NCBI RefSeq assembly: GCF_000327065.1
Contig: NC_019936.1
Coordinates: 3,500,001 to 3,564,000, forward strand
Direction of reading: 5' to 3'
Origin: Stutzerimonas stutzeri RCH2
GTDB lineage: Bacteria > Pseudomonadota > Gammaproteobacteria > Pseudomonadales > Pseudomonadaceae
DNA: 64,000 nucleotides
The notes under the pieces were generated by a model, which was not told the DNA's origin, did not search any database, and saw nothing but the letters and a program-made list of their open reading frames with translations. Positions 47,555-59,455 of the stretch are shown piece by piece; position 1 is the first letter of the stretch; each line of letters starts with the position of its first letter. A program made the position numbers and the translations under genes.

Positions 47555-48050
47555 GTGCAGCTTCTCCGGTCTTGTTGCTCTTGAACATGTCCAGCGCCAG
47601 CATGACGGCACCGACGGTGATGGCGCTATCGGCGATATTGAACGCGGGGAAATACCAGCGGTTCTGCCAATGCACCAGAATGAAATCGACCACGTGACCA
47701 AGCACCACGCGGTCGTAGAGATTACCAATGGCGCCGCCCAGCACCAGCGCCAGCGCGACGGCCAACCAGGTTTCGCTCGGTTTCAGACGCTTGAGCCACA
47801 CAACCAGCACAGCACTCACACCAATCGCAATCACTGCAAACAGCCAGCGCTGCCAACCGCTGTGATCGGCCAGGAAGCTGAATGCCGCGCCGGTGTTGTA
47901 GGCCAGTGTCCAGGCGAAATAGCCCGGAATCACGTCGACCTTCTGGTACAGGCTGAAATTGGCTTCGAAGTAATGCTTGGTAGCTTGATCAAGGGCGATC
48001 ACCAGCACACTGAGCCACAGCCAGGCGAGCCTGCCGAAACGCGCACTCAT
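47547..48050 (-). CDS. lspA: Lipoprotein signal peptidase LspA
   Basis: 167 residues with four membrane helices. The catalytic aspartates lie in GGAIGNLYDRVVLGHVVDFI and in FNIADSAITVG, both well conserved. LspA removes the signal peptide from prolipoproteins at the inner membrane; several predicted lipoproteins are encoded in this window. It lies 36 bp downstream of ileS and overlaps fkpB by eight bases. Confidence 0.95.
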   Translation of the reverse strand: MSARFGRLAWLWLSVLVIALDQATKHYFEANFSLYQKVDVIPGYFAWTLAYNTGAAFSFLADHSGWQRWLFAVIAIGVSAVLVVWLKRLKPSETWLAVALALVLGGAIGNLYDRVVLGHVVDFILVHWQNRWYFPAFNIADSAITVGAVMLALDMFKSNKTGEAAHD

Positions 48051-48086
48051 TGTGCAGCCTCCGGCTTGCTGATCGTCCGGCGGGTA

Positions 48087-50918
48087 TCACGCATAGTGGC
48101 GGACCTCACCTGCGCCTTCGATATTCTCCACGCAGCGACCGCAGATCTCCGGATGCTCGGCATGCGAACCGACATCCGGGAGATGATGCCAGCAGCGACC
48201 ACACTTGCTGTGCCCGGTCTTCTTGACCACCAGCTTGAGGCCGACCAATTCGCTCTCCACGGCCTCGGCTGGCGCCTGAGTCAGCGGAGCGATATCGACG
48301 GCAGAGGTGATCAGCACGAAGCGCAGCTCGTTGCCCAGCTTGGCCAACTCAGCAGCCAGCGCGTCTTCTGCATATAGCGTGACTTCCGCCTGCAGGTTGC
48401 CGCCAATGGTCTTGGCCGCACGCTGGTTTTCCAGTTCCTTGTTCACCGCGGTCTTGACCGCCATGACCTTGTCCCAGAAGGCGCGATCCAGCTCGGCGTC
48501 CTGTGGCAGCTCGGTCAGGCCGGTGTACCAGGTGTTGAGCATCACCGACTCATTACGCTCGCCCGGCAGGTACTGCCAGATTTCCTCGGCAGTAAACGCC
48601 AGGATCGGCGCGATCCAGCGCACCAGCGCTTCGGCGATGTGATACAGCGCGGTCTGGCAGGAGCGACGTGGCAGGCTGTCGGCACCAGTGGTGTACTGGC
48701 GGTCCTTGATGATGTCGAGGTAGAAGCCGCCCAGCTCCTGCACGCAGAAGTTGTGCACCTTCTGGTAGACGTTCCAGAAGCGATAGGTCGTATAGGCCTC
48801 TTCGATTTCCTGCTGCAGCAGCAGTGCGCGGTCGATGGCCCAGCGGTCCAGGGCGATCAGCTGATCGTTCGGCAGCATGTGCTGCGCGGGATCGAAGCCG
48901 TCGAGATTGGAAAGCAGGAAGCGTGCGGTGTTGCGGATACGCCGGTAGGCATCGGCGCTGCGCTGCAGGATCTGCTTGGAAACCGCCATCTCGCCGGAAT
49001 AGTCGGTGGCCGAGACCCATAGACGCAGGATATCGGCGCCCATGCTGTCGGTGATTTCCTGCGGCGCGATCACGTTGCCGAGCGACTTGGACATCTTGCG
49101 ACCATTCTCGTCCACGGTGAAACCATGGGTGAGCAGCCCCTTGTACGGTGCATGACCGTCGATGGCGGCGCCGGTCAGCAGCGAGGAATGGAACCAGCCG
49201 CGATGCTGGTCGGACCCTTCCAGATAGAGATCGGCACGCGGGCCGCTTTCGTGGCCCATGGGGTGCGAGCCGCGCATCACATGCCAATGGGTGGTGCCGG
49301 AATCGAACCAGACATCGAGGGTGTCGGTGATCTTTTCGTACTGTGCAGCTTCCTCGCCGAGCAACTCGGCTGCGTCGAGCTTCGACCAGGCCTCGATGCC
49401 GCCTTGCTCGACACGCTGCGCCACTTGCTCCATCAGCTCGACGGTACGTGGGTGCAGCTCACCGCTTTCCTTGTGCAGGAAGAACGGGATCGGCACGCCC
49501 CAGGTCCGCTGGCGCGAGATGCACCAGTCCGGGCGCCCGGCGATCATGCCGTGCAGGCGCGCCTGGCCCCAGGCAGGGACGAACTCGGTCTGCTCGATGG
49601 CGTCCAGCGCGCGGCGGCGCAGCGAGCTGCCGTCGTGAGCGACCTTGTCCATACCGACGAACCACTGCGCCGTGGCGCGGTAGATCAACGGCGTCTTGTG
49701 CCGCCAGCAGTGCATGTAGCTGTGCTGGATCGACTCGTGCTTGAGCAGCGCGCCGACTTCGGCGAGCTTTTCGACGATCGCCGGGTTGGCCTTCCAGATG
49801 AACTGGCCGCCAAAGAACGGCAGGTCCGAGACGTAGACACCGTTGCTCTGCACCGGGCCGAGAATGTCGTCATTCTCCATGCCGTAGTGCTTGCAGGAGC
49901 GGAAGTCGTCCTCGCCGTAGGCCGGCGCAGAATGGACGATACCGGTACCGGCACCGGTTTCCACGTAGTCGGCCAGGTAGACCGGGGCGAAGCGCTCGTA
50001 GAACGGATGGCGGAAGCGGATCAGCTCCAACGCCTTGCCTTCGCAACGGGCGATGATTTCACCGGCCAGGCCGTAGCGCTGCAGGCAGGACTCGACCAGT
50101 TCCTCGGCCAGCAGCAGCAGGCGCTCGCCGGTGTCGACCAGCGCATAGACGAACTCGGGATGGACGTTGAGCGCCTGGTTGGCCGGAATGGTCCAGGGCG
50201 TGGTGGTCCAGATCACGATGCTGGCAGGCTTGGCCAGATTGGGCAGACCGAACGCAGCAGCCAGCTTGTCGGCATCTTCGACCTCGAAGGCGACGTCGAT
50301 GGCATCGGATTTCTTGTCCTGATACTCGACCTCGGCCTCCGCCAGCGCCGAACCGCAGTCGAAGCACCAGTTCACCGGCTTCAGGCCCTTGAAGACGAAG
50401 CCGCCTTCGACCAGTTTGGCCAGGGCGCGGATTTCCCCCGCTTCGTTGGCAAAGTCCATGGTCTTGTACGGGTTGTCCCAGTCACCCAGGACGCCGAGGC
50501 GGATGAAATCGGCCTTCTGCCCTTCGATCTGCTCGGCGGCATAGGCACGGCAGCGCTCGCGGGTCAGATCGGCCGGCTGGTTCTTGCCGAAGGTGGTCTC
50601 GACCTTGTGCTCGATCGGCAGACCGTGGCAGTCCCAGCCCGGCACATAGGGCGCATCGAAACCAGACAGGGTGCGTGAGCGGACGATCATGTCCTTGATC
50701 ACCTTGTTCACCGCGTGGCCAATGTGAATATTGCCGTTAGCATACGGCGGGCCATCGTGCAGGACGAACTTCGGGCGACCTTCGCCGATCTGCCGCAGCT
50801 TCCGGTACAGGTCAATGCTGTTCCAGCGCTGCAGAATCTCCGGCTCGCGCTGTGGCAGACCGGCCTTCATCGGAAATGCCGTGGACGGCAGATTGAGGGT
50901 CGCTTTGTAATCGGTCAT
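48087..50918 (-). CDS. ileS: Isoleucyl-tRNA synthetase
   Basis: 943 residues, standard for bacterial IleRS. The class I signatures are present: HIGH in [12 protein letters not shown] and KMSKS in [12 protein letters not shown]. The editing domain lies between them ([15 protein letters not shown]), and a C-terminal zinc finger has CGRCWHHL and ICGRCVENI. It charges tRNA-Ile in the cytoplasm. The start lies one base after the ribF stop, so the two are almost certainly co-transcribed, as in many proteobacteria. Confidence 0.97.
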   Translation of the reverse strand: MTDYKATLNLPSTAFPMKAGLPQREPEILQRWNSIDLYRKLRQIGEGRPKFVLHDGPPYANGNIHIGHAVNKVIKDMIVRSRTLSGFDAPYVPGWDCHGLPIEHKVETTFGKNQPADLTRERCRAYAAEQIEGQKADFIRLGVLGDWDNPYKTMDFANEAGEIRALAKLVEGGFVFKGLKPVNWCFDCGSALAEAEVEYQDKKSDAIDVAFEVEDADKLAAAFGLPNLAKPASIVIWTTTPWTIPANQALNVHPEFVYALVDTGERLLLLAEELVESCLQRYGLAGEIIARCEGKALELIRFRHPFYERFAPVYLADYVETGAGTGIVHSAPAYGEDDFRSCKHYGMENDDILGPVQSNGVYVSDLPFFGGQFIWKANPAIVEKLAEVGALLKHESIQHSYMHCWRHKTPLIYRATAQWFVGMDKVAHDGSSLRRRALDAIEQTEFVPAWGQARLHGMIAGRPDWCISRQRTWGVPIPFFLHKESGELHPRTVELMEQVAQRVEQGGIEAWSKLDAAELLGEEAAQYEKITDTLDVWFDSGTTHWHVMRGSHPMGHESGPRADLYLEGSDQHRGWFHSSLLTGAAIDGHAPYKGLLTHGFTVDENGRKMSKSLGNVIAPQEITDSMGADILRLWVSATDYSGEMAVSKQILQRSADAYRRIRNTARFLLSNLDGFDPAQHMLPNDQLIALDRWAIDRALLLQQEIEEAYTTYRFWNVYQKVHNFCVQELGGFYLDIIKDRQYTTGADSLPRRSCQTALYHIAEALVRWIAPILAFTAEEIWQYLPGERNESVMLNTWYTGLTELPQDAELDRAFWDKVMAVKTAVNKELENQRAAKTIGGNLQAEVTLYAEDALAAELAKLGNELRFVLITSAVDIAPLTQAPAEAVESELVGLKLVVKKTGHSKCGRCWHHLPDVGSHAEHPEICGRCVENIEGAGEVRHYA

Positions 50919-50919
50919 T

Positions 50920-51870
50920 TCAGTCCTGACTCGTCATGAGGGGTGAAGCCCGCCAGTATTCGCGGGCAGCGGCGATGTCGGCTTCGATCGCCGTCTTGAG
51001 CGCCTCCAACGAGGCGAAACGCTGCTCGTCGCGCAGCTTGCGATGAAAGGTGACCTGCACCAGACGCCCATACAGGTCGCCCTGATAATCGAGCAGGTGC
51101 ACTTCCAGATGTGGTTTACCGTCACTCTCGACCGTCGGGCGCATGCCGATGTTGGCAACACCGGCAAGCGACTTGCCGTCCAGTTCGAAACTGACCAAGA
51201 ACACGCCACTCAGCGGCGTGTTGCGACGCTTGAGCTGGACATTGGCGGTCGGCGCGCCGAGCTGCCGGCCCAGTTTTTGTCCATGCATGACTCGGCCGGT
51301 GATACCGAACGGCCTGCCGAGCAGCGCTTCGGCGCAGGCCAGGTCACCCTCGGCCAGCACCTGACGCAGCCGCGTGCTACTGACCCGCTCGCCGTCCACC
51401 TCGATGGTGGTAGCGGCCTCGACCGAGAAGCCTTCGGCCGCGCCAGCCTTGAGCAGGAAGTCGAAATCGCCGGCGCGGTCACAGCCAAAACGGAAATCAT
51501 CACCCACTTCCAGGTGCTGTACACCCAGGCCTTCCACCAGCGTGGCGTGGACGAATTCAGCGGCACTCAGCTCGCGCAGGCGGCGATTGAAGGCCAGGCA
51601 CAACACCAGATCGACGCCCTGCTCGCTCAACAGCTGCAGTTTTTCACGCAAGCGGGTGAGCCGTGCCGGCGCCTTGTCCGGAGAAAAGAACTCTCGCGGT
51701 TGCGGCTCGAAGATCACTACGCAGCTGGGCAGCCCCATTTCAGCCGCACGCTCGCGCAGCCGCGCCAGGATGGCCTGATGCCCCCGGTGCACGCCGTCGA
51801 AATTGCCGATGGTGGCGACGCAGCCCCGATGCCGGGGTCGCAGATTGTGAAGGCCTCGAACCAGCTGCAT
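50920..51870 (-). CDS. ribF: Bifunctional riboflavin kinase/FAD synthetase RibF
   Basis: 316 residues. The N-terminal FMN adenylyltransferase half has [16 protein letters not shown] and [19 protein letters not shown] sequence ([15 protein letters not shown]); the C-terminal riboflavin kinase half has [20 protein letters not shown] and [13 protein letters not shown]. It makes FMN and FAD from riboflavin. Start 51870 gives the family N-terminus [12 protein letters not shown]. It is first in ribF-ileS-lspA-fkpB-ispH. Confidence 0.95.
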   Translation of the reverse strand: MQLVRGLHNLRPRHRGCVATIGNFDGVHRGHQAILARLRERAAEMGLPSCVVIFEPQPREFFSPDKAPARLTRLREKLQLLSEQGVDLVLCLAFNRRLRELSAAEFVHATLVEGLGVQHLEVGDDFRFGCDRAGDFDFLLKAGAAEGFSVEAATTIEVDGERVSSTRLRQVLAEGDLACAEALLGRPFGITGRVMHGQKLGRQLGAPTANVQLKRRNTPLSGVFLVSFELDGKSLAGVANIGMRPTVESDGKPHLEVHLLDYQGDLYGRLVQVTFHRKLRDEQRFASLEALKTAIEADIAAAREYWRASPLMTSQD

Positions 51871-51954
51871 ACCGCACTTCTTGCTTGAAAAGTGGCCGAT
51901 TATACGCACGTGCCGAGCATCCCGGACAGGTTTGCTCCGCCCGCAAATCATCGA

Positions 51955-53502
51955 TCAGTGCCGTAAATGCCGCGGCCGCAGCCCGGTCAACAGCAGTCCA
52001 CCGGCAAACGCCGCCAGCCCTGCGCAAACGAGAATCCCCAACCGCAGCGCCCGCTCCTGCCAACCCCAGGAAAACCACTCTTGCGCCGGCACGTTAAGCC
52101 ACCAGACCACCGCCACCATTGCGGCGCACGCAGCCGCCAGGCGCAGCCCGAACGACCACCAGCCCGGCGCAGGACGATAGACACCGACCTTGTACAAGCC
52201 CCAGAACAGCAGCACTGCGTTGAGCATCGAGGATAGCGATGTAGCCAGTGCCAACCCCACGTGCTGCAAGGGCCAGATCAGAATCAGATTCATCACCATG
52301 TTGGCGACCATGCAGATGACCGCGACACGCACCGGCGTCTTGAGGTCCTGACGAGCAAAGAACCCCGGCGCCAGTACCTTGATCAGCATGAACGCCAGCA
52401 CACCCAGCGAATAGGCCTGCAGCGCCCTGGCCGATTGCACCACCGCCTCCTCGCTCATGGCGCCGTAATAGAACAGGCTGGCGATCATTGGCTCGGCAAG
52501 AATACCCAGCGCCAGCGCTGCCGGAACGCCCACCAGCAACACCATGCGCAAGGCCCAATCGAGCGTCGCGGAGAACGCCTTCGGGTCCTCTCCGGCATGC
52601 TGGCGCGACAGGCTCGGCAGGATCACCGTGCCGATGGCAATACCGAATGCCCCCAACGGCAACTCGGACAGGCGGTCGGCGTAATACAACCAGGAGACAC
52701 TGCCGGTCTGCAGAAATGACGCCAACACCGTATCGAGCAGCAGATTGATCTGACTGACCGAGACACCGAACAGCGCCGGCACCATCAGCAGCATGATGCG
52801 CCGCACCCCTTCATCGCCCCGCTTGACCCTTGGCCGCGGCAGCAGGCCAAGCTTGGCAACGTACGGCAGCTGGAAGGCCAGCTGGGCGAAACCAGCAATG
52901 AACACGCCCCAGGCAAGCGCCATGATCGGCTGATCGAAATAGGGCGTGAGAAACACCGCCGACGCAATCATGCAGACATTGAGCAACACTGGCGTGAAGC
53001 CAGGCACCGCGAAATGCCCATAGCTGTTGAGCACGCCGGAGGTGAATGCCGTCAGCGAAATCAGCATCAGATAGGGAAAGGTAATCCGCAGCAGCTCGCC
53101 AGCCAGCTGCATCTTCGCCGGATCGTCATGGAAGCCCGGCGCGAAGACCATCACAACATAGGGCGCAAACAGCACGCCGAGCGCGGTCAGCCCGGCAAGA
53201 ATGAGGCCGAGCATGCCGGCAGTGCGATCGACCAATTGCTTGACGTCAGCCAACGTACGCTTGGTGCGATATTCCGAAAGCACCGGCACGAAGGCTTGGG
53301 CAAAGGCACCCTCGGCAAACAGCCGACGCAGGAAGTTAGGAATCTTGAACGCAATGAAGAAGGCGTCGGCGGCAGCGCCTGAACCGAAGTAGCTGGCGAC
53401 AACCATATCGCGTACCATGCCCAGCACGCGTGACAGCAGGGTCATGACACTGACCACCGCGCTGGAACGCAACAATCCGCCCTTGCCGGTTTTTTCGGAC
53501 AT
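51955..53502 (-). CDS. murJ: Lipid II flippase MurJ (MviN)
   Basis: 515 residues with fourteen predicted membrane helices. MurJ/MviN features include LLRSSAVVSVMTLLSRVLGM, FGSGAAADAFFIAFKIPNFL, RRLFAEGAFAQAFVPVLSEY and AFGIAIGTVILPSLSRQHAG (each 20 residues). It exports lipid II across the inner membrane for peptidoglycan synthesis. AGGAAG precedes the ATG. It is divergent from rpsT (221 bp) and 84 bp upstream of ribF on the same strand. Confidence 0.95.
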   Translation of the reverse strand: MSEKTGKGGLLRSSAVVSVMTLLSRVLGMVRDMVVASYFGSGAAADAFFIAFKIPNFLRRLFAEGAFAQAFVPVLSEYRTKRTLADVKQLVDRTAGMLGLILAGLTALGVLFAPYVVMVFAPGFHDDPAKMQLAGELLRITFPYLMLISLTAFTSGVLNSYGHFAVPGFTPVLLNVCMIASAVFLTPYFDQPIMALAWGVFIAGFAQLAFQLPYVAKLGLLPRPRVKRGDEGVRRIMLLMVPALFGVSVSQINLLLDTVLASFLQTGSVSWLYYADRLSELPLGAFGIAIGTVILPSLSRQHAGEDPKAFSATLDWALRMVLLVGVPAALALGILAEPMIASLFYYGAMSEEAVVQSARALQAYSLGVLAFMLIKVLAPGFFARQDLKTPVRVAVICMVANMVMNLILIWPLQHVGLALATSLSSMLNAVLLFWGLYKVGVYRPAPGWWSFGLRLAAACAAMVAVVWWLNVPAQEWFSWGWQERALRLGILVCAGLAAFAGGLLLTGLRPRHLRH

Positions 53503-53645
53503 TTGTCTTCCTAGAATTGCAGCGAGATTGATCGACCGAGCGCTCAGCGCCGGCCGGATCGATGGCCAGTTACGACATGAAAAGAGGCGGCGAGTTTAGC
53601 CGCAGCCCTTCTGTCCGACCAGCTTCTCAAGCCATTCGACCGGGC

Positions 53646-53674
53646 TTGACAAGCGCCCTTCGCGTCGGCATGAT
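53646..53674 (+). promoter_or_regulatory. Sigma-70 promoter for rpsT
   Basis: TTGACA at 53646-53651 and CATGAT at 53669-53674 with a 17-bp spacer. This is close to consensus and lies about 50 bp before the GTG start of rpsT. Confidence 0.75.
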
Positions 53675-53723
53675 TCGCGGCCTTATTTGCTTGCAATCCC
53701 CCCAGTTTTCGAGGAGTTCGACG

Positions 53724-54002
53724 GTGGCCAACAGCCCTTCCGCCAAAAAACGCGCAATTCAGGCTGAGAAGCGTCGCAGCCACAATGCCAGCTTGCGCTC
53801 CATGGTTCGTACCTACATCAAGAATGTGGTCAAGGCCATCGACGCCAAAGACCTGGACAAGGCTCGCACAGCCTACACCGCTGCTGTGCCGGTCATTGAC
53901 CGCATGGCCGACAAAGGCATCATCCACAAGAACAAAGCTGCTCGTCACAAGAGCCGCCTGAACGGTCACATCAAGGCCCTCGGCGAAGCTGCTGCAGCCT
54001 AA
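53724..54002 (+). CDS. rpsT: 30S ribosomal protein S20
   Basis: 92 residues, starting [20 protein letters not shown] with a GTG codon at 53724 that is backed by GAGGAG upstream; the frame is open earlier but the domain starts here. The three-helix S20 pattern continues with [19 protein letters not shown] and [21 protein letters not shown]20 binds 16S rRNA early in 30S assembly. A strong promoter precedes it and a strong terminator follows, so it is monocistronic. A GTG start is typical of rpsT in related species. Confidence 0.96.
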   Translation: MANSPSAKKRAIQAEKRRSHNASLRSMVRTYIKNVVKAIDAKDLDKARTAYTAAVPVIDRMADKGIIHKNKAARHKSRLNGHIKALGEAAAA

Positions 54003-54015
54003 CTGCAGGTTCTTG

Positions 54016-54044
54016 AAAAAAACCGGCCTAGCGCCGGTTTTTTT
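54016..54044 (+). terminator. Rho-independent terminator of rpsT
   Basis: Stem AAAAAACCGGC / GCCGGTTTTTT followed by T residues, directly after the rpsT stop. The A-run on the other side may also serve creA from the opposite direction. Confidence 0.9.
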
Positions 54045-54083
54045 ATGCCCTTTTTTTGCCCCAACGGACGAGACAGATGCCGA

Positions 54084-54548
54084 TTATGGCGCGACCGGCC
54101 AGGGCAGAATCGGAATAGCCGTCACCGCGTTCTGCGGACTCCCCTCGATGATGCGATCGCTGTAGACCAGATAAACCAGCGTATTGCGCGACTCATCGAA
54201 GAAGCGCACCACCTGCATGGTCTTGAATACCAGCGATGTGCGCTCCCTGAAGACCACATCTCCATCCTTGAGCTTGCCATTGATGCGAATCGGGCCGACC
54301 TGGCGGCAGGCGATGGAGGCTTCCGCCCGATCCTCGGCAAGCCCCAACCCACCCTTGATACCACCTGTCTTGGCGCGCGACAGATAACAGGTCACCCCAT
54401 CGACCAAGGGATCGTCGAACGCCTCGACGACGATCTTGTGATTCGGCCCGAGCCATTTGAAGACCGTATCCACCTCACCGATTTTCTCCGCCGACGCCAA
54501 CGAAGGAACAGCCAACCCAAAAGCCAGCGCAATAGTGGCTAGACGCAT
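54084..54548 (-). CDS. creA: CreA family periplasmic protein
   Basis: 154 residues with a signal peptide ([13 protein letters not shown], cut near 20). The CreA pattern is clear: [51 protein letters not shown], and [20 protein letters not shown] (each under 21 residues). Two cysteines (in VTCYLS and IACRQ) may form a disulfide. The role of CreA is unknown. ATG at 54548 is used; a GTG two codons earlier is possible. It lies 7 bp downstream of proB on the same strand. Confidence 0.88.
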   Translation of the reverse strand: MRLATIALAFGLAVPSLASAEKIGEVDTVFKWLGPNHKIVVEAFDDPLVDGVTCYLSRAKTGGIKGGLGLAEDRAEASIACRQVGPIRINGKLKDGDVVFRERTSLVFKTMQVVRFFDESRNTLVYLVYSDRIIEGSPQNAVTAIPILPWPVAP

Positions 54549-54555
54549 GCTCACC

Positions 54556-55674
54556 TCAGACCAGAATCATGTTGTCGCGATGAATAAGTTCCGGCTCATC
54601 AACATATCCAAGCAGCTTTTCGATCTCATCTGATGGCCGCCCGAGAATGCGCTGCGCCTCGGCCGCACTGTAGTTCACCAGACCGCGCGCTACTTCCGCA
54701 CCCTGCGGTCCGACACAGACCACCATCTCGCCACGACGGAATGCACCCTGCACAGCGCGCACACCGACAGGCAGCAGACTGCGATTGCCTTGACGCAAGG
54801 CATGCACGGCACCGTCATCCAGCGTCAGCGTGCCACGCGTTTGCAGATGCCCAGCCAGCCATTGCTTGCGGGCCGCATGGCGGCTGCACTCCGGCGCCAG
54901 CAGCGTACCCAAGCGCTCGCCCGCCTTGAGACGCGCCAGCACCTGCTCAATGCGGCCACCGACAATCACCGTATGTGCGCCGGAACGCGCAGCAAGGCGC
55001 GCCGCGCGCAGCTTGGTCTGCATACCACCGCGCCCCAGCGCACCACCCGTACCGCCAGCTACCGCATCCAGCGCCGGGTCGTCAGCGCGCGCCTCGCTGA
55101 TCAGATTGGCTTGAGGATTGAAACGAGGGTCGGCGTCGAACATGCCATCACGGTCGGTCAGGATGACCAGCAGATCAGCTTCGACGAGATTGGCAACCAG
55201 CGCGCCAAGGGTGTCGTTGTCACCGAAGCGGATCTCGTCGGTAACCACAGTGTCGTTCTCGTTGATGACCGGCACCACACCGAGATCAATCAGCGTACGC
55301 AGCGTACTGCGCGCATTGAGGTAGCGCTTGCGGTCAGAGAGATCGTCGTGGGTGACGAGAATTTGCGCTGTCTGCTGATCGCAGCGAGCAAAGCTGGATT
55401 CCCAGGCGCGAATCAAACCCATCTGCCCGACCGCGGCAGCCGCCTGCAGCTCATGCACAGCTTTTGGCCGAGAACTCCAGCCGAGACGACTCATGCCAGC
55501 CGCAACCGCACCCGACGACACCAGCACGAGCTCCACCCCTGCCTCACGCAAGGCCACCATCTGATCGACCCAGACCGCCATTGCAGCCTGATCAAGCCCG
55601 CGACCGTCGGCGGTCAGCAGCGCACTGCCGATCTTGACCACCCAGCGCCGCGCACCACTCACCTTGTCCCGCAT
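54556..55674 (-). CDS. proB: Glutamate 5-kinase ProB
   Basis: 372 residues: an amino-acid kinase domain (about 1-255) with [28 protein letters not shown] and [19 protein letters not shown], and a C-terminal PUA domain (about 275-370) with [13 protein letters not shown]. It phosphorylates glutamate in the first step of proline synthesis and is the feedback-controlled enzyme of that pathway. A longer open frame to 55998 overlaps obgE and is spurious. Order obgE-proB-creA is typical of pseudomonads. Confidence 0.95.
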   Translation of the reverse strand: MRDKVSGARRWVVKIGSALLTADGRGLDQAAMAVWVDQMVALREAGVELVLVSSGAVAAGMSRLGWSSRPKAVHELQAAAAVGQMGLIRAWESSFARCDQQTAQILVTHDDLSDRKRYLNARSTLRTLIDLGVVPVINENDTVVTDEIRFGDNDTLGALVANLVEADLLVILTDRDGMFDADPRFNPQANLISEARADDPALDAVAGGTGGALGRGGMQTKLRAARLAARSGAHTVIVGGRIEQVLARLKAGERLGTLLAPECSRHAARKQWLAGHLQTRGTLTLDDGAVHALRQGNRSLLPVGVRAVQGAFRRGEMVVCVGPQGAEVARGLVNYSAAEAQRILGRPSDEIEKLLGYVDEPELIHRDNMILV

Positions 55675-55777
55675 CGTTCCCGCCTCTATACGGCCAAAAC
55701 ACTTCCGGATCGGACTGCGCACGAGCCAGCCCTCCGACCACTCGCCTACCAGGCCGCGCAGCGGCCCGGGGTTCGAC

Positions 55778-57022
<1,245 letters not shown>

Positions 57023-57121
57023 TTAAGAAACAAGAAACGTAAGGGTCTTGCAAAAAACCCAGCGAAAACTGATTGAGCACCGAGCAGTTCTTTGCAAGAG
57101 CCTCACAGGATACAGAAACAA

Positions 57122-57149
57122 AAAAGCCCCGTCGCATGACAGGGCTTTT
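57122..57149 (-). terminator. Terminator-like hairpin after rpmA
   Basis: On the minus strand AAAAGCCC / GGGCTTTT forms the stem with an inner GTC/GAC pairing, followed by a U-run. It lies 16 bp beyond rpmA and may act as a partial terminator ahead of obgE. Confidence 0.7.
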
Positions 57150-57164
57150 CCAGCAACGCCGCAG

Positions 57165-57422
57165 TTAGGCTGCGACGACGCTCACGTAGCGACGGCCAAA
57201 AGCGCCCTTCACTTCGAACTTGATCACGCCTTCGACTTTAGCGAACAGGGTGTGATCCTTGCCCATGCCAACGCCGTAGCCGGGGTGGAACTGGGTGCCG
57301 CGCTGACGCACGATGATGTTACCGGCCTTGATGGCCTGGCCGCCGTACATCTTCACGCCAAGGCGCTTGGCTTCTGAGTCGCGACCGTTGCGGGTAGAAC
57401 CGCCAGCTTTTTTGTGTGCCAT
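57165..57422 (-). CDS. rpmA: 50S ribosomal protein L27
   Basis: 85 residues with the classic N-terminus [19 protein letters not shown], followed by [20 protein letters not shown] and [18 protein letters not shown]27 reaches the peptidyl-transferase centre of the ribosome. No N-terminal extension that would require cleavage is present. It is 35 bp downstream of rplU, in the universal rplU-rpmA-obgE order. Confidence 0.97.
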   Translation of the reverse strand: MAHKKAGGSTRNGRDSEAKRLGVKMYGGQAIKAGNIIVRQRGTQFHPGYGVGMGKDHTLFAKVEGVIKFEVKGAFGRRYVSVVAA

Positions 57423-57457
57423 GAGTTCAATACTCCTATAAGGGGATTCAGGCCCGA

Positions 57458-57769
57458 TTAGCCCTGAATACCGGTGATTTTGACCTCAGTGAACCACTGA
57501 CGGTGGCCCTGACGCTTCATGTGGTGCTTACGACGGCGGAACTTGATGATGGTGACCTTGTCGTGACGGCCCTGGGCAATCACTTCAGCGGTAACCTTGG
57601 CACCATCGACCACCGGAGCGCCGATCTTTACATCATCGCCGTTGCCGATCAGCAGAACGCGGTCAAAAGTGACAGCTTCGCCAGTAGCAACTTCGAGTTT
57701 TTCAATCTTGAGGTATTCGCCTTCGGCAACTTTGTATTGCTTGCCGCCGGTTACGATAACTGCGTACAT
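57458..57769 (-). CDS. rplU: 50S ribosomal protein L21
   Basis: 103 residues, starting [20 protein letters not shown] and ending with [20 protein letters not shown] and KITGIQG, the full L21 pattern. It binds 23S rRNA during 50S assembly. The ATG at 57769 gives the family N-terminus; an open extension upstream runs into the promoter. A near-consensus promoter at 57910-57938 drives the rplU-rpmA unit, divergent from ispB. Confidence 0.97.
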   Translation of the reverse strand: MYAVIVTGGKQYKVAEGEYLKIEKLEVATGEAVTFDRVLLIGNGDDVKIGAPVVDGAKVTAEVIAQGRHDKVTIIKFRRRKHHMKRQGHRQWFTEVKITGIQG

Positions 57770-57909
57770 CTGTGTATCTCCGTTGATCCTGCTCACCCAG
57801 CGCTTTGAAATAATGGTTGGTGGCTGGCATGGCTGCATGGGGCCGGAAGGTGACGCCCGTGCAATTGCGTAAGGCAGGGAAATGCCCAGGGGGAAGTTCA
57901 GGGTCCGCG

Positions 57910-57938
57910 ATTGTACGCATGCGCTACACCCTGCGCAA
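57910..57938 (-). promoter_or_regulatory. Sigma-70 promoter for rplU-rpmA
   Basis: On the minus strand TTGCGC (57938-57933), a 17-bp spacer and TACAAT (57915-57910). It lies about 140 bp upstream of the L21 start. Confidence 0.65.
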
Positions 57939-57956
57939 TAGCCAACTGGCGTTGCC

Positions 57957-57985
57957 TTGACAGTGCCAGACCCGCCCCCTAGCAT
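57957..57985 (+). promoter_or_regulatory. Sigma-70 promoter for ispB
   Basis: Consensus TTGACA at 57957-57962, a 17-bp spacer, and TAGCAT at 57980-57985, 27 bp before the ispB start. It is back to back with the rplU promoter. Confidence 0.7.
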
Positions 57986-58011
57986 GCCGCGCAATCTGCG
58001 AGGAGTCCCCG

Positions 58012-58980
58012 ATGCAACCCCAGCCTTTCTATCAAGTTGTGGCGGACGATTTTGCCGCTGTCGACGGCATCATCCGCAAGCAACTGACTTCGCGCGTTCC
58101 TCTGGTGGAAAAGATCGGGGACTACATCACCTCGGCCGGCGGCAAGCGCCTGCGCCCCCTGCTGGTACTGCTCAGCGGCAGTGCACTCGGGCATCAGGGC
58201 GATCAATTACGCTTGCTGGCTGCCATCATCGAGTTCCTGCATACCTCCACGCTGCTCCATGACGACGTCGTCGACATGTCCGGCATGCGCCGCGGCCGCT
58301 CCACCGCCAACGCCCTGTGGGGCAATGCGCCAAGCGTACTGGTTGGCGACTTTCTATATGCACGTTCGTTCGAAATGATGGTGGAACTGGATTCCATGCC
58401 GGTGATGCGCATCATCTCCCAGGCAACCCGCGTCATTGCCGAAGGCGAAGTACTGCAGCTGTCCAAGGTCCGAGACGCCAGCACCACCGAAGAAATCTAC
58501 ATGGAGGTCATCCGCGGCAAGACCGCGATGCTCTTCGAAGCCTCGACCCACAGCGCCGCCACCCTGGCCGGCGCCAGCGAGGAACAGCGTGAAGCGCTGC
58601 GCACCTTCGGTGATCACCTCGGCATCGCGTTCCAGCTGGTTGACGACCTGCTCGACTACCAGGGCGACGCTGAAACCCTCGGCAAGAATGTTGGCGATGA
58701 CCTGGCCGAAGGCAAACCCACCCTTCCGCTGATCTACACCATGCGCGAAGGCACCACAGAACAGGCCGCTCTGGTCCGCAAGGCCATTCAGAAAGGTGGC
58801 CTCGAGGACCTGGAAAGCATCCGGACCGCTGTCGAGGCGGCAGGCGCACTGGACTACACCGCCAAGCTTGCCCGCGACTATGCCGAGCGCGCTATTGCCT
58901 GCCTCGAAGTGATCCCAGCCAATCAGTATCGCGATGCCCTGGTCGAGCTTTGCCGCTTCGCCGTGGCGCGCACGCACTGA
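58012..58980 (+). CDS. ispB: Octaprenyl (polyprenyl) diphosphate synthase IspB
   Basis: 322 residues of the trans-prenyltransferase family. The two aspartate-rich motifs are intact: [14 protein letters not shown] (first) and [13 protein letters not shown] (second), with [13 protein letters not shown] near the N-terminus. It builds the ubiquinone side chain from the IPP supplied by IspH and others. Chain length (C40 or C45) cannot be read reliably. GAGGAG precedes the ATG. It is monocistronic and divergent from rplU, the common arrangement. Confidence 0.93.
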   Translation: MQPQPFYQVVADDFAAVDGIIRKQLTSRVPLVEKIGDYITSAGGKRLRPLLVLLSGSALGHQGDQLRLLAAIIEFLHTSTLLHDDVVDMSGMRRGRSTANALWGNAPSVLVGDFLYARSFEMMVELDSMPVMRIISQATRVIAEGEVLQLSKVRDASTTEEIYMEVIRGKTAMLFEASTHSAATLAGASEEQREALRTFGDHLGIAFQLVDDLLDYQGDAETLGKNVGDDLAEGKPTLPLIYTMREGTTEQAALVRKAIQKGGLEDLESIRTAVEAAGALDYTAKLARDYAERAIACLEVIPANQYRDALVELCRFAVARTH

Positions 58981-59092
58981 CAACCCACCCGGCAGTACCG
59001 ACGCTGCGCCCAGAGCGCAGCAGTCAAACCCAGTTCTAAGCCTCAGCTCCTGCCCGCGCGGCGGGAATATTTGCGCTTGCATATTAGCAAAT

Positions 59093-59111
59093 AACAATTA
59101 TTCTCATTAAC
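59093..59111. promoter_or_regulatory. Fur box upstream of small PA4570-like gene
   Basis: The reverse strand reads GTTAATGAGAATAATTGTT, matching the 19-bp Fur consensus at 14 positions. It ends 21 bp before the ATG at 59133, within a distinctly AT-rich leader. Iron repression of the small gene is strongly suggested. Confidence 0.8.
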
Positions 59112-59132
59112 AGAATAAATTGGAGGTGCCGA

Positions 59133-59360
59133 ATGATTTATCTGATAGATGCCTGGCTGGATCGCCCGCAACCGTATCTGCGCATACTCGACCGTAACAC
59201 CGGCGCGGTATGCATCTCGCTCGACGGGGAAGCGCTGGATGAATTACGAGAACAGGGCGATCTCGATCTTCAGGAGCTGAGTACGAACGAGCCTGGCGTG
59301 CTGAAGGAACAGGCACGCAACCTGTTCCTTTTCAGCTATGCCCGCGCGCTGCGGCCTTAG
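59133..59360 (+). CDS. Small iron-regulated protein of unknown function (PA4570-like)
   Basis: 75 residues: MIYLIDAWLDRPQPYLRILD, then GAVCISLDGEALDELREQGD and a C-terminal helix ending FSYARALRP. No signal peptide or membrane helix is evident, so it is probably cytoplasmic. GGAGG stands seven bases before the ATG and a strong Fur box lies just upstream. By position after ispB it corresponds to P. aeruginosa PA4570, which I recall as strongly induced by iron starvation. Function is unknown. The cytochrome gene that follows in P. aeruginosa is missing here. Confidence 0.75.
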   Translation: MIYLIDAWLDRPQPYLRILDRNTGAVCISLDGEALDELREQGDLDLQELSTNEPGVLKEQARNLFLFSYARALRP

Positions 59361-59455
59361 CTCAGATTGCAGCGCGCGCCGAGCTACCGGCTACTGCGCA
59401 AAACCAAGCGCCAGCTATTTATCGGGCGCTGCGCAGCCTGTCGAAGCAGCCGCCG

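Noticed and set aside
49125..50678. 517-codon plus-strand open frame
   Set aside because: Antisense shadow of ileS, which has all its catalytic motifs.
59361..59455. Cytochrome c gene expected after the PA4570-like gene
   Set aside because: The gap is only 95 bp and holds no heme-binding CxxCH frame.
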